DNA of 64,000 bases from Chitinophaga sp. CF118 (GCF_900112615.1 NZ_FOMK01000004.1:124001-188000); one strand, 5' to 3'; shown: positions 54,015 to 62,439, counted from the stretch's first letter. Numbers and translations: made by a program. Notes: generated from the sequence alone by a model not told the origin.

Positions 54015-54947
54015 ATGAAAACACAAACCCTTATACTTACCGGCTTAACATTCATAAGCACCATCGGATGTATGAAAAAAGACAATCTAAAAGTGCCCGC
54101 TGTAACCACGCTTGCCGTAGCAGCTCCAGCCGCTCTACCCAGCCCATTTAAAGTAGCTTATTATGCCTTTGATGCTACACCCAATAATCTTCCACTCACT
54201 AATTTCTCTGTTGAGGCGAATGTTGTTGTTCTCTTTGAAGGCACCGGATGGGAAATGGCAGACTCTTTACATTACGGCAGCAGCAACAGTTATATCCTGA
54301 CTGTCAACCCCAACTATCATTCCTACAAATCAATCATTAATCATGTAAGAGTATTACAGGCAAGAGGAGTAAAAGTATTGATGAATGTAGACGATGCTGC
54401 TTCCTGGAATACCACTACTCCATTCACTACCTACAACGGACAAAAATTAACCTATCTGCAGTTTGCATCCTTTGTAAAAGCCTGCATTATAGATTCTTTG
54501 CACTTAGATGGTATTGCCCTGGATGTAGAGCATATGGGCAGCACCGCCGCCAACACCAATTTCACTAACCTGATAAAAGCATTCGGAGCATATTTTGGTC
54601 CATTGTCAAACAATCCTACCGGAACTGTTTATACAGCAGCTATCTATAGTGGCGGACAGGCAGGATATGCTATCGGGCAGGTTCCCTCTGTTGCCCAATA
54701 TTTAAACTTTGTGGAGGACATGGGCTATTCCCAGAATAACACCACACGATTCAACAGGTGGGCAAACTACATAGGAGCAGCCAAAACAATGATTGGCGTT
54801 TCCAAACAATATAACAGCGTAAGTACAGCTATCACTGCTGCTGCATGGCAACCTTCCAGCGGCAGCCATAAAGCCGGTATCATGGTATTTGCAGGTAATG
54901 TTGATTCCTCCTACACTAACAGGATTTTCCGGGCAACAACGAATTAA
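54015..54947 (+). CDS. GH18-like glycosidase lipoprotein (endo-beta-N-acetylglucosaminidase type), variant motif
   Basis: A 310-residue lipoprotein (lipobox TIGC then MKKDN). A TIM-barrel order is visible: KVAYYAFDATPNN, NVVVLFEG, ARGVKVLMNVDD, then SLHLDGIALDVEHMG, and MGYSQNN. The last but one is the GH18 motif DGxDxDxE with D165, Ala at 168, D170 and catalytic E172. Endo-H-like enzymes cut the chitobiose core of N-glycans; chitinases of GH18 cut chitin. The Ala at 168 may lower activity. It is divergent from PUL2 and could be its enzyme. Confidence 0.72.
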   Translation: MKTQTLILTGLTFISTIGCMKKDNLKVPAVTTLAVAAPAALPSPFKVAYYAFDATPNNLPLTNFSVEANVVVLFEGTGWEMADSLHYGSSNSYILTVNPNYHSYKSIINHVRVLQARGVKVLMNVDDAASWNTTTPFTTYNGQKLTYLQFASFVKACIIDSLHLDGIALDVEHMGSTAANTNFTNLIKAFGAYFGPLSNNPTGTVYTAAIYSGGQAGYAIGQVPSVAQYLNFVEDMGYSQNNTTRFNRWANYIGAAKTMIGVSKQYNSVSTAITAAAWQPSSGSHKAGIMVFAGNVDSSYTNRIFRATTN

Positions 54948-54956
54948 ATAATTTAT

Positions 54957-54995
54957 AAAGAACAGGCTGTATTCTCATTATACAGCCTGTTCTTT
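54957..54995 (+). terminator. Terminator of the GH18-like gene
   Basis: Perfect 16-base arms (54957-54972 and 54980-54995), AAAGAACAGGCTGTAT with complement, seven-base loop. Confidence 0.85.
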
Positions 54996-55051
54996 ACCCG
55001 GGTCACGGTTGGAAACCATACGCTGTTTAAGCGATCCTCAAACCCTTCATT

Positions 55052-55774
55052 TTAATTGAATTTTAAAGAATTTATGGTTTTACCCGAAAGAATAAGCGCT
55101 GAGCTATCTGCTATTAAAAGATCACTTTGGTTCGTATATAAATGGCCCATATCCAACAGGGTTACCCCCTTTAACCTCACTGTTATTTTTTTTGCATGCA
55201 TGATTGGGGAACCTTTCAGATCGGGGTTCATTTCAAATACCACTTGAGTCGAGTCATTTTGGGTAACTTCAAGTTGATCAAAACTATGAATGTTGCTCTC
55301 TACCTCTAATCGTGACTTTCCTGACAAACGAACTGTAAGCGATTTTTGCCGGAACTCATCTAATTCAAGGTTCGTATTATGCCCTTCAATTGATAACAGT
55401 TCAGGGGCAGCAACACGCACCAGGATATTGTTCTGCATCCATGACTTTTCTATAAGATTATCATATTTATTAAGAAACTTTATATGTAAAGTATCCCCAT
55501 TTACATAGGCTTTCACACTATCTTTCTGATAACCACCCCAGTAGTCCAGAACTCTTACAGAAAAGCTTTTACTTTGCATAAAAACGATATTAGTCACATT
55601 TCCTCCATCAACTTTTAAATGCTTAAAAGGGCGTTCCAATATCTTATTGTAATTCCAATATAGATCGGATTTATCCCGGTGGTCATACTGCCTTTTGAAA
55701 AGCAGGTTGGAGGCAAACAAACTAGTCACCAAAAGTGCCAGCAGGGTAATGAGTATTATAGTACTTAGTTTCAT
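55052..55774 (-). CDS. Exported protein of DUF2807-like (adhesin-type beta-helix) pattern
   Basis: A 240-residue protein with an uncleaved or weak signal anchor (MKLSTIILITLLALLVTSLF). The mature part has short repetitive beta-strands (LSIEGHNTNLELDEF, LTVRLSGKSRLEVESN, ITVRLKGVTLLDMG, SALILSGKTINSLKFN), as in DUF2807 head domains of Bacteroidota. It is the last gene of an ABC/GntR operon; the ATG at 55774 lies one base after the GntR stop. The frame extends to 55840 inside the GntR gene but ATG 55774 fits the signal. Probably helps or is exported with the ABC system; function unknown. Confidence 0.72.
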   Translation of the reverse strand: MKLSTIILITLLALLVTSLFASNLLFKRQYDHRDKSDLYWNYNKILERPFKHLKVDGGNVTNIVFMQSKSFSVRVLDYWGGYQKDSVKAYVNGDTLHIKFLNKYDNLIEKSWMQNNILVRVAAPELLSIEGHNTNLELDEFRQKSLTVRLSGKSRLEVESNIHSFDQLEVTQNDSTQVVFEMNPDLKGSPIMHAKKITVRLKGVTLLDMGHLYTNQSDLLIADSSALILSGKTINSLKFN

Positions 55775-55775
55775 T

Positions 55776-56153
55776 TTATTTATCCTTATAATTTTGGGTA
55801 ATATATTCGTCAAATCTTCTGTTAACTTCTTCCGGTCCAATTTTAAGTAAATGCATGTTTCTAAACATCAACGGTAGTTCATTTTCCAAGAACAATTCTC
55901 TCCGGTAAGCAAGAACGCGTTGCATACCTTCCTCTTCAAGAAAGTACCCCACTCCTCTGCGGTTACTTATAATTTGCTTTTGCTGCAAAAAGTCATAAGT
56001 ACGTTGTATGGTATTAGGTGTTACTTCCATGTAAACGGCCAGCTCCCTTATGCTTAATATTTTATTTCCGGTCTGCCAATTTCCTAGTAGTATCTGTTCA
56101 CATACATATTCCACTATTTGCAGATAAATCGCTTGCTTGTCTCTGAATTCCAT
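55776..56153 (-). CDS. GntR-family repressor, YtrA subfamily
   Basis: A 125-residue regulator with a winged helix-turn-helix (residues 1-75: AIYLQIVEYVCEQILLGNW, SIRELAVYMEVTPNTIQRTYDFLQQ, GVGYFL) and a short C-terminal helical dimerisation region, as in the YtrA subfamily, which lacks a large ligand-binding domain. Such repressors control ABC transporter operons that they are part of. Here it lies directly after the permease gene (no gap) and a matching operator is found upstream of the operon at 57796-57823. Confidence 0.92.
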   Translation of the reverse strand: MEFRDKQAIYLQIVEYVCEQILLGNWQTGNKILSIRELAVYMEVTPNTIQRTYDFLQQKQIISNRRGVGYFLEEEGMQRVLAYRRELFLENELPLMFRNMHLLKIGPEEVNRRFDEYITQNYKDK

Positions 56154-56948
56154 TTACATTTCCTTTTCTTTTAACCTTATTAAGGCTGTTAACCACAATG
56201 TTCCGGGGATCACATAACTTATCAAAAAGCTAATTGCTGAATTTACACCTTCGGGCAGATCTACAATTCCAATCGCAGAACCTACCTTTAAAAATATACT
56301 TTTAAAAGGAATAGCCATGTCGATATGGTTAAAAAACAGGCCAGCGATCAGAAGATTCGCAAAGTAAGTGAATATTACCAGCGTACAAACCAATAGAGCT
56401 ACTTTAATATAACTGACCTTATTAAAATAAAGTGAACCCAATAACATCGCTCCTGAAATATTAAAGAAAATGACGAATATGTTCTTAGCTATTTCATTGT
56501 TAAATCCAAATACTTCAACTGAATGATATAAATTTTGATAATTGGGACTATTAGGATCAAGTCCCTGATAGTAGTTATTTACAAAAAACACATCCACCAA
56601 CCTGAAAAAACCAAGATATATTGCAGCATAGATAACTCCTGAAATCAACACAGCACAAAGCCATTTCTCCAAATGTGATGCAGGTAGCATTAAAAAGGAT
56701 GTACCACTTGAATTGGATGAAAAGTAGCCCAATGCTGAAGATGACATGAAACTGCCGCCAACCAGAAACCCAAAAACAAAAGCGCTGACCTGGGCCTTGG
56801 CTATACCTGCCATCGATTGTACAATTGCATAGGTAAGTAAAGTAATGACAAGTGTCACTAACATCAATCCAAGCATAAGGGTGGGCCGTTCAAGTACTGA
56901 TTTTTTGAATACCCAACCAAACCGCTTTATATTAAATGTATCATTCAT
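56154..56948 (-). CDS. ABC transporter permease
   Basis: A 264-residue membrane protein with six hydrophobic segments: about 25-45, 55-75, 95-115, 145-165, 180-205 and 235-255. It has no clear family motif but resembles ABC-2 type permeases. It lies between the ATPase and GntR genes with one-base spacing, so the three form one transporter/regulator unit. Substrate unknown; YtrA systems in Firmicutes act on cell-wall-active antibiotics. Confidence 0.85.
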   Translation of the reverse strand: MNDTFNIKRFGWVFKKSVLERPTLMLGLMLVTLVITLLTYAIVQSMAGIAKAQVSAFVFGFLVGGSFMSSSALGYFSSNSSGTSFLMLPASHLEKWLCAVLISGVIYAAIYLGFFRLVDVFFVNNYYQGLDPNSPNYQNLYHSVEVFGFNNEIAKNIFVIFFNISGAMLLGSLYFNKVSYIKVALLVCTLVIFTYFANLLIAGLFFNHIDMAIPFKSIFLKVGSAIGIVDLPEGVNSAISFLISYVIPGTLWLTALIRLKEKEM

Positions 56949-56949
56949 T

Positions 56950-57795
56950 TTATTTAGTGTTAGTGGTGAAAATTTCTTTTGCTAATTGTGGCTTTGAGGT
57001 AACGCCATTGAATAAGTTCTCTAAATTGATCCGGGTATCTTCACCTGAAGTATTTTCCCTCACCAGAGACACTCCTTTTAAATGTTTCTCTGCATATAAG
57101 ATCCTGTTATCATTTGGCTGAATACTAACCGTTTCAAAGATTAGCCTTTCTGTGATCGTATTAACAGATTCGTTTAACAGCAATTGACCATCATCGACAA
57201 TGATCACCTGATCAATTAAGTTTTCGAGATCACGGGTTTGATGCGTCGAGATAATAATAATGCGGTCATCTGTCATTACTGATGCGATCAATTGCCTGAA
57301 TTGCGCTTTCGAAGGAATATCCAGGCCATTGGTAGGCTCATCCATTAGTAAAATCTGTGTGTTGCAGGCTAATGCAAAGGCAATACTGAATTTTTTTTGC
57401 TGACCAAATGACAACGCACTGAGCTTTGCGGGAACGGAAACTGCCAGCTCTTTTAGAAAAGTGTTTAACTCATCTACATTAAAATTGGGATAGAACACCG
57501 AAAATAAGTCTAAATATTTCCTGAGCGTTAGCGGCGGAAGTGTAACATCTTCAGAAATAAAATATACAGTATTCAAGAACGATGGTTTTCTCCTTTGGGG
57601 AATACTACCGTTAACTATTACCTCCCCTTTTTTGGGAAATAATGTTCCGGATATGTTCTTCAGCAGCGTAGATTTCCCTGCACCGTTTTTGCCTAACAGT
57701 CCATATATGTTTCCTCCTTTTATATCTAGCGAAAGGTCGCTGTAGAGCAATTTTTTGTTGCTATAACCAAATGATAAATTTGAAATCTTAATCAT
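56950..57795 (-). CDS. ABC transporter ATP-binding protein
   Basis: A 281-residue ATPase of the ABC-2 type. Walker A GKNGAGKST (about 37), Q-loop, signature LSFGQQKK (a variant of LSGGQ), Walker B LLMDEPTNGLD, His-loop STHQ. It is the first gene of the operon. The operator-like inverted repeat begins one base upstream of its start codon, so the repressor should block its transcription. Confidence 0.93.
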   Translation of the reverse strand: MIKISNLSFGYSNKKLLYSDLSLDIKGGNIYGLLGKNGAGKSTLLKNISGTLFPKKGEVIVNGSIPQRRKPSFLNTVYFISEDVTLPPLTLRKYLDLFSVFYPNFNVDELNTFLKELAVSVPAKLSALSFGQQKKFSIAFALACNTQILLMDEPTNGLDIPSKAQFRQLIASVMTDDRIIIISTHQTRDLENLIDQVIIVDDGQLLLNESVNTITERLIFETVSIQPNDNRILYAEKHLKGVSLVRENTSGEDTRINLENLFNGVTSKPQLAKEIFTTNTK

Positions 57796-57823
57796 GTAGT
57801 GTAGTAGTTAAGTATTACACTAC
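57796..57823. promoter_or_regulatory. YtrA-type operator upstream of the ABC operon
   Basis: GTAGTGTA (57796-57803) and its exact complement TACACTAC (57816-57823) are separated by 12 bases, with further matching TA steps inside. The core AGTGTA-N12-TACACT resembles the AGTGTA-N13-TACACT site I recall for Bacillus YtrA. It ends next to the start codon at 57795 and beside a -7-like TACTATTG (minus strand 57830-57823), so bound repressor would cover the transcription start. Confidence 0.7.
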
Positions 57824-57830
57824 AATAGTA

Positions 57831-58236
57831 GATGTTTATTTTATCTTCTGCAAGCGTTTTTCAAAATATTTTAATTCCCCCAGATAAAATTCGACAGGAA
57901 AGCAGCTCAGGACAACTATTCATAGCTACTATTTGTCGCATCCTTCACTACTTGTAAATTTCAATAAATCGCTGAATTTCAATATGAATCTTGAAGAATT
58001 GGTTCGAAACCGGACAGTTGGCCAGGGATATGTTTTGTAGACCGTTAGCTGGGAAATGTCTGCGAAATTGTCTTGCAAGTACGGTACAGATCAAAAATGG
58101 TCAAAAGCATTAGGCAGCTGTTTTGAAAAAACGTGGCTGGCCTTTCCTGTCACAAAGCGAATAACTATTCATGACTAGTGCAAATTCTTAGTGTCTTCGG
58201 AGAGACTTCATAGAGAGTTAAGGAAGAGTTGAGGGA
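57831..58236. other. Intergenic region with no recognised gene
   Basis: About 400 bases without a supported coding frame; a few short frames of 18-32 codons have no recognisable start context. No RNA gene is identified. Confidence 0.5.
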
Positions 58237-58342
58237 TTGATCGGTGGTTGATCGGTGGTTGATCGGTGGTTGATCGGTGGTTGGTCAGTGATTGATCAGT
58301 CATGACCGAACAACTACCGACCAACCACCGATCAACCACTGG
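58237..58342. repeat. 11-base tandem repeat array that folds into a long hairpin
   Basis: Four perfect copies of TTGATCGGTGG (58237-58280) and two degenerate copies (58281-58302) are followed by three to four inverted copies (58303-58342, for example CCACCGATCAA at 58325-58335). The two halves meet at TCATGA near 58303, making an imperfect palindrome of about 40 bases on each side. Inverted copy three matches a direct copy exactly. It could form a cruciform in DNA or a long RNA hairpin. No interspersed spacers are present. Confidence 0.85.
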
Positions 58343-58638
58343 CTTAAAGTGCTACTCTCTCCCAACTTTCCTGCATGACAATAGCTCGTTTCCCGCATGA
58401 AGTTAAGAAGTCAGGTAAGTATATTACTAATTGTTGTATACCAAAGACCGTAGTTTACAATGCTTTTTTACCTGAAAAACTATTCCAACAAGTTGGAAAT
58501 CAGTTTATTTGCAAAATATTTCACTTAATATTTTCTGCCAGGATGTAATGACTCCCATCTCCATTTGTGGCCCTTGTTCATGTAGGTTTTATTCCTTCTT
58601 AACCTATTTAGTAATAATTTCGCATCAAAATCACTGAT

Positions 58639-60828
58639 TTGGGTGCGTCTGTTTTCTTAATTACTCCGCCTTTTACACAGCTGAACACGCCATACCCGGC
58701 AACAGCTTACCTGAAAGGTTTTCTTAATACTAAAAACATTACTTCTTTCCAGGCAGACCTTGGTATTGAAGTAACCCTGGCCCTGTTTGGAAAACAGGGC
58801 CTGCAACATCTTTTTACCCAAATCAGCACCCCTTTATCCGAAAATGCAGCCCGTATCGTGGCTTTACAGGACGATTACATCTATACAATAGACGATGTAA
58901 TCCTTTTCCTGCAGGGCAAAAACCCTACCCTGGCCCACAGAATCTGTAAACGGGATTTCCTTCCGGAAGCCAGCCGGTTTTCACAACTGGACGACCTGGA
59001 CCATGCATTCGGCTCCATGGGTACTCAGGATAAAGCCAAACACCTGGCAACCATGTATCTCGAAGACCTCTCCGACCTGATCATGGAAACAATCGATGAA
59101 CACTTCGGGTTCAGCCGTTATGCAGAAAAACTGGCCAGATCGGCTAACAGCTTCGATGAGCTGTATGAGGCCCTTCAGAAAGATTACACATACATAGACC
59201 AGATCTTAATTGAGATCCTGGAAAAACATATGGCCACCGTACAACCTAAAATGGTGGCAATTTCCGTCCCTTTCCCGGGCAATCTGTATACTTCCCTGCG
59301 TTGCGGGCAATGGATCAAAAAGAACTATCCTTCCGTAAGAGTGGCGATGGGCGGCGGCTTTGCTAATACTGAACTTCGCTCCCTCTCCGATACCCGCGTA
59401 TTCGAGTTCTATGATTTCGTTTCCCTGGATGATGGTGAAGCGCCACTTGAAAACTTGTTTGCCTTTGTAGAAGGAAAGAAAGACTTAGATGAGCTGAAAC
59501 GTACCTTTTCCGTCATAGATGGAAAAGTAACTTACTCCAATAATCAATCCTGCACGGATTATAAACAAGGACAGGTAGGTACGCCGGATTACAGCGACTT
59601 CCTCCTTGATAAATACATCTCTGCCATAGAAGTAGTCAATCCCATGCACCGCATGTGGAGCGATGGCCGATGGAATAAACTCACCATGGCACATGGCTGC
59701 TACTGGGGTAAATGTACGTTCTGCGATATCTCCCTGGACTATATCAAACTCTATGAACCGGTAGCTGCACAATTACTGTGCGACCGTATGGAAGAGATCA
59801 CTGCGCAAACCGGGCAGAACGGTTTTCATTTTGTGGATGAGGCCGCACCGCCAGCCCTCATGCGTGCTTTAGCACTCGAGATCATCAAAAGAAAACTGAC
59901 CGTTAGCTGGTGGACAAACGTACGGTTCGAAAAAAGCTTTACCCGGGATCTCTGCCTGCTGCTGAAAGAGTCCGGTTGTATTGCCGTTTCCGGCGGACTG
60001 GAAGTTGCATCTGACCGCTTACTGGAACTGATCCAGAAAGGAATCACCGTATCGCAGGTGGCACAGGTGAACAGAAACTTCACCGAGGCTGGTATCATGG
60101 TACATGCCTATCTGATGTATGGCTTCCCTACCCAAACAGCTCAGGAAACAATAGACTCCCTGGAAATGGTACGACAGATGTTCCAGGCAGGCATCCTGCA
60201 ATCTGCATTCTGGCACCAGTTTACTATGACGGCACATAGTCCCGTGGGAATGCAACCTGAAAAATTCAATGTCCGAAAGGAATCATTGGCTGTGGGTACA
60301 TTCGCCAATAACGATATTGTGCATATTGATGAAACAGGTACTGAACATGAGCTCTTCAGTTTCGGATTGAAAAAATCATTATTGAATTACATGCATGGTA
60401 TCTGCTTAACAGATCCTTTGCAAAAGTGGTTTGATTTTAAAGTACCGAAAACAAAAATATCCCCCGATTATATTGTTAATGCTTTAACAGAAGATCAGTA
60501 TTCTTCACATAAACCTACAGCTAAAATTGTGTGGCTGGGAAAAACACCTTCTGTAGAGAATTTTACAAAGTCGAAAAAAGGAAATCAGTGGGAAATGGCA
60601 GCACTCACCTTCCAGAACAAGAAAGAAAAGTATACTATCAGTGTAGATCAGGCACAGGGAGGATGGCTAGCAGGTATGCTGGAAAAACTTTCTGTAGGTA
60701 ACGTAAAGACATATACGCTGAAAGAAGTAATGGATAGTTATACGGAAGCCGGGTTGGAAGATTTTGAATTGTTCTGGGATAATAAACCGGTGAATACGTT
60801 GTATAAGTTTGGATTGCTGAAATTATAG
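58639..60828 (+). CDS. B12-binding-type radical SAM enzyme
   Basis: A 729-residue protein. The N-terminal half (about 1-290) contains a cobalamin-binding-like Rossmann segment (MVAISVPFPGNLYTSLRCGQ, VRVAMGGGFANTELRS). The radical SAM barrel begins KLTMAHGCYWGKCTFCD, in which three Cys are spaced CX4CX2C, not the usual CX3CX2C, then FHFVDEAAPPALM and GCIAVSGGLEVASDRLL and HAYLMYGFPTQT. A C-terminal region of about 150 residues is unassigned. Such enzymes methylate or rearrange unactivated carbons. The start is TTG at 58639; upstream a stop lies at 58615. Substrate unknown. Monocistronic. Confidence 0.85.
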   Translation: MGASVFLITPPFTQLNTPYPATAYLKGFLNTKNITSFQADLGIEVTLALFGKQGLQHLFTQISTPLSENAARIVALQDDYIYTIDDVILFLQGKNPTLAHRICKRDFLPEASRFSQLDDLDHAFGSMGTQDKAKHLATMYLEDLSDLIMETIDEHFGFSRYAEKLARSANSFDELYEALQKDYTYIDQILIEILEKHMATVQPKMVAISVPFPGNLYTSLRCGQWIKKNYPSVRVAMGGGFANTELRSLSDTRVFEFYDFVSLDDGEAPLENLFAFVEGKKDLDELKRTFSVIDGKVTYSNNQSCTDYKQGQVGTPDYSDFLLDKYISAIEVVNPMHRMWSDGRWNKLTMAHGCYWGKCTFCDISLDYIKLYEPVAAQLLCDRMEEITAQTGQNGFHFVDEAAPPALMRALALEIIKRKLTVSWWTNVRFEKSFTRDLCLLLKESGCIAVSGGLEVASDRLLELIQKGITVSQVAQVNRNFTEAGIMVHAYLMYGFPTQTAQETIDSLEMVRQMFQAGILQSAFWHQFTMTAHSPVGMQPEKFNVRKESLAVGTFANNDIVHIDETGTEHELFSFGLKKSLLNYMHGICLTDPLQKWFDFKVPKTKISPDYIVNALTEDQYSSHKPTAKIVWLGKTPSVENFTKSKKGNQWEMAALTFQNKKEKYTISVDQAQGGWLAGMLEKLSVGNVKTYTLKEVMDSYTEAGLEDFELFWDNKPVNTLYKFGLLKL

Positions 60829-60857
60829 TTTCAATTAGTTTTTGGTTAAATAAAAAT

Positions 60858-60892
60858 ATCCCCGGCTTCTTCGGAACCGGGGATGTTTTTTT
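60858..60892 (+). terminator. Terminator of the radical SAM gene
   Basis: ATCCCCGG (60858-60865) pairs with CCGGGGAT (60877-60884), with TTC/GAA extending into the loop, followed by GTTTTTTTA. Confidence 0.9.
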
Positions 60893-60922
60893 ATGGGGAA
60901 CAGAGGGTGCTATTACTGAGAA

Positions 60923-61036
60923 TCAGTTTTTAATAATCTTCTTAGTAATACTATTCCCTCCTTTACTAACCCTTACAAAATAAACCCCGGGCATTACGTT
61001 ACCAAGAGGTAATACGTATTGCGTACCGGTTACAGA
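60923..61036 (-). pseudogene. Vestigial T9SS type A sorting domain
   Basis: On the minus strand a 37-codon frame reads ...QYVLPLGNVMPGVYFVRVSK, then GGNSITKKIIKN and a TGA at 60923. The string PGVYFVRVSKGG...TKKIIK is the classic end of a T9SS sorting domain (compare PAGVYIINVKVG...SKKVIKY in the GH78 enzyme of this window). An in-frame TAA at 61037-61039 cuts it off and nothing recognisable lies upstream, where the ClpN-TPR gene begins at 61118 on the other strand. It is the tail of a lost secreted protein. Confidence 0.8.
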
Positions 61037-61091
61037 TTACTGCATATCAAATGATTCCATATTTCTTATCCAAGGTGCCATAATAATATTA

Positions 61092-61099
61092 TAAATTTG
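61092..61099 (+). promoter_or_regulatory. -7 promoter element of the ClpN-TPR gene
   Basis: TAAATTTG, a full TAnnTTTG match, 18 bases before the ATG at 61118. Confidence 0.5.
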
Positions 61100-61117
61100 A
61101 GGTATATTTAATAACTG

Positions 61118-62302
61118 ATGCTTTTCGATGCCTCCCTTGAAATAAAAGCTGCTTTATCTTATGCCAGGACATTTTCCCTGGAAAAAGAACTCTATTATAT
61201 AGATAGTCAGATGATCTTACTTGGGCTGCTTGATTCCTTTGCCTTTACGGATCTGATACAGGATGAGGACAGAGAAAAGATGATCACCTGGCTGAAAATG
61301 CTTGACTGGCAACATGGAACTGTAATTAATACCTCCGTTTTCATAACGCAGGAGGCAGAACGCATGATGAAGAATGCCGCCTATTATCAGAAGAAACTGA
61401 AAGATAAACATCTGTTGCCCGAGCATATCATGCTGTCCCTGCTCAGTATAGAAAACCTTTGCCGGCATAAACTGGAATCGCTGGGTATCGTCTTTCGCAC
61501 CTTCGTGGAGCAATTAGCGGCAGTAAGAGATAACCAGCTCCATATTCCTTTCAGAAGTCCAAAGATCAAACCTTCACGTTCGTTTCCTCATAATCCCCTG
61601 GTTCTATGGTTGTATGGAGAAAAACAAAAGAACAGAATGGTGAAAGAACATTTAGCGGAAGCAAGGAATTTTCTTCAATACAATGACAGGAAAAGAAGCC
61701 GGAGATTTTGCAGATATATCTTACAGATTGATCCGCAGCACACAGATGCACTCTGGATTTTGGGCATTACATGGGCCACAGACCTTCAATTTGAAAAAGC
61801 GATTCCCTATTATGACAAGGTATTACAACAACATCCTGAGCATACCGGAGTACTCTCTCAATTAGGATATTGTTACAGTCAGTCGGGTAATAAGATTCGT
61901 GCAGTAGAATTATACCTCCGGGCGCTGGCCATTAGCCCTGGTTCGGCTGAATTACTAAATGCACTTGGTTTTGTACTAGCGGATCTTCAACAATATGATA
62001 AAGCGATTACGCTTTTTGATCAGGCTATAGCTATCGATGCAGAATGTGCATACGCGTATAACAACAAAGGTTATGTGTTAATGCGTCTGGGATATCTTTC
62101 GCAGGCAAGAGAACTGATAACACAATCCCTTCAATACAACAAAGGCAATGCATATGCTTATCGCAATCTTGCCCTGTTATATTTACAGGAAAGAAATTTT
62201 CATGCTGCTCAGCAAATGCTACTCAGTGCGCAGAAGTATGATTTTAAAGGTAAGTATGGCAGTGAAGTAGATGATCTGCTTAGGAGTATTAAATATAAAT
62301 AA
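61118..62302 (+). CDS. Clp-N-domain/TPR fusion protein
   Basis: A 394-residue cytosolic protein. The first 145 residues hold two Clp_N (ClpA/ClpB N-terminal) repeats: DSQMILLGLLDS and, 75 residues later, LKDKHLLPEHIMLSLLSIE, preceded by ITQEAERMMKNAAYYQK. Clp_N is usually followed by AAA+ modules; here these are absent, and from about residue 205 there are at least four TPRs (ALWILGITWATDLQFEKAIPYYDKVL, GVLSQLGYCYSQSGNKIRAVELYLRAL, and two more). The combination suggests an adaptor or competitor for Clp substrates or partners. Its own promoter is seen; no operon partner. Confidence 0.82.
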   Translation: MLFDASLEIKAALSYARTFSLEKELYYIDSQMILLGLLDSFAFTDLIQDEDREKMITWLKMLDWQHGTVINTSVFITQEAERMMKNAAYYQKKLKDKHLLPEHIMLSLLSIENLCRHKLESLGIVFRTFVEQLAAVRDNQLHIPFRSPKIKPSRSFPHNPLVLWLYGEKQKNRMVKEHLAEARNFLQYNDRKRSRRFCRYILQIDPQHTDALWILGITWATDLQFEKAIPYYDKVLQQHPEHTGVLSQLGYCYSQSGNKIRAVELYLRALAISPGSAELLNALGFVLADLQQYDKAITLFDQAIAIDAECAYAYNNKGYVLMRLGYLSQARELITQSLQYNKGNAYAYRNLALLYLQERNFHAAQQMLLSAQKYDFKGKYGSEVDDLLRSIKYK

Positions 62303-62389
62303 GATTATTATCCTGTAAAATGCAGGCTCTTTAAATACCACAGAAATGTTTCGTAATTGTGCAGTGAAAATATGATAGCCGGTGTAAAA

Positions 62390-62439
62390 TTTTACAGCCT
62401 GTACCAATAAGCTCTCGCTCAATGATACAGGCTGTAAAA
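62390..62439. terminator. Terminator hairpin between the TPR and SusD genes
   Basis: Perfect 14-base arms, TTTTACAGCCTGTA at 62390-62403 and TACAGGCTGTAAAA at 62426-62439, with a 22-base loop. Flanking T-tracts exist in both directions. It lies 18 bases past the end of the edge SusD gene. Confidence 0.8.

Noticed and set aside
57982-58200. Possible small gene or gene remnant between the ABC operon and the repeat array
   Set aside because: Frames of 18 and 32 codons are separated by stops and show no similarity I recognise.
58237-58342. CRISPR array
   Set aside because: Units are 11 bases, directly adjoining, with no unique spacers and no cas genes nearby.
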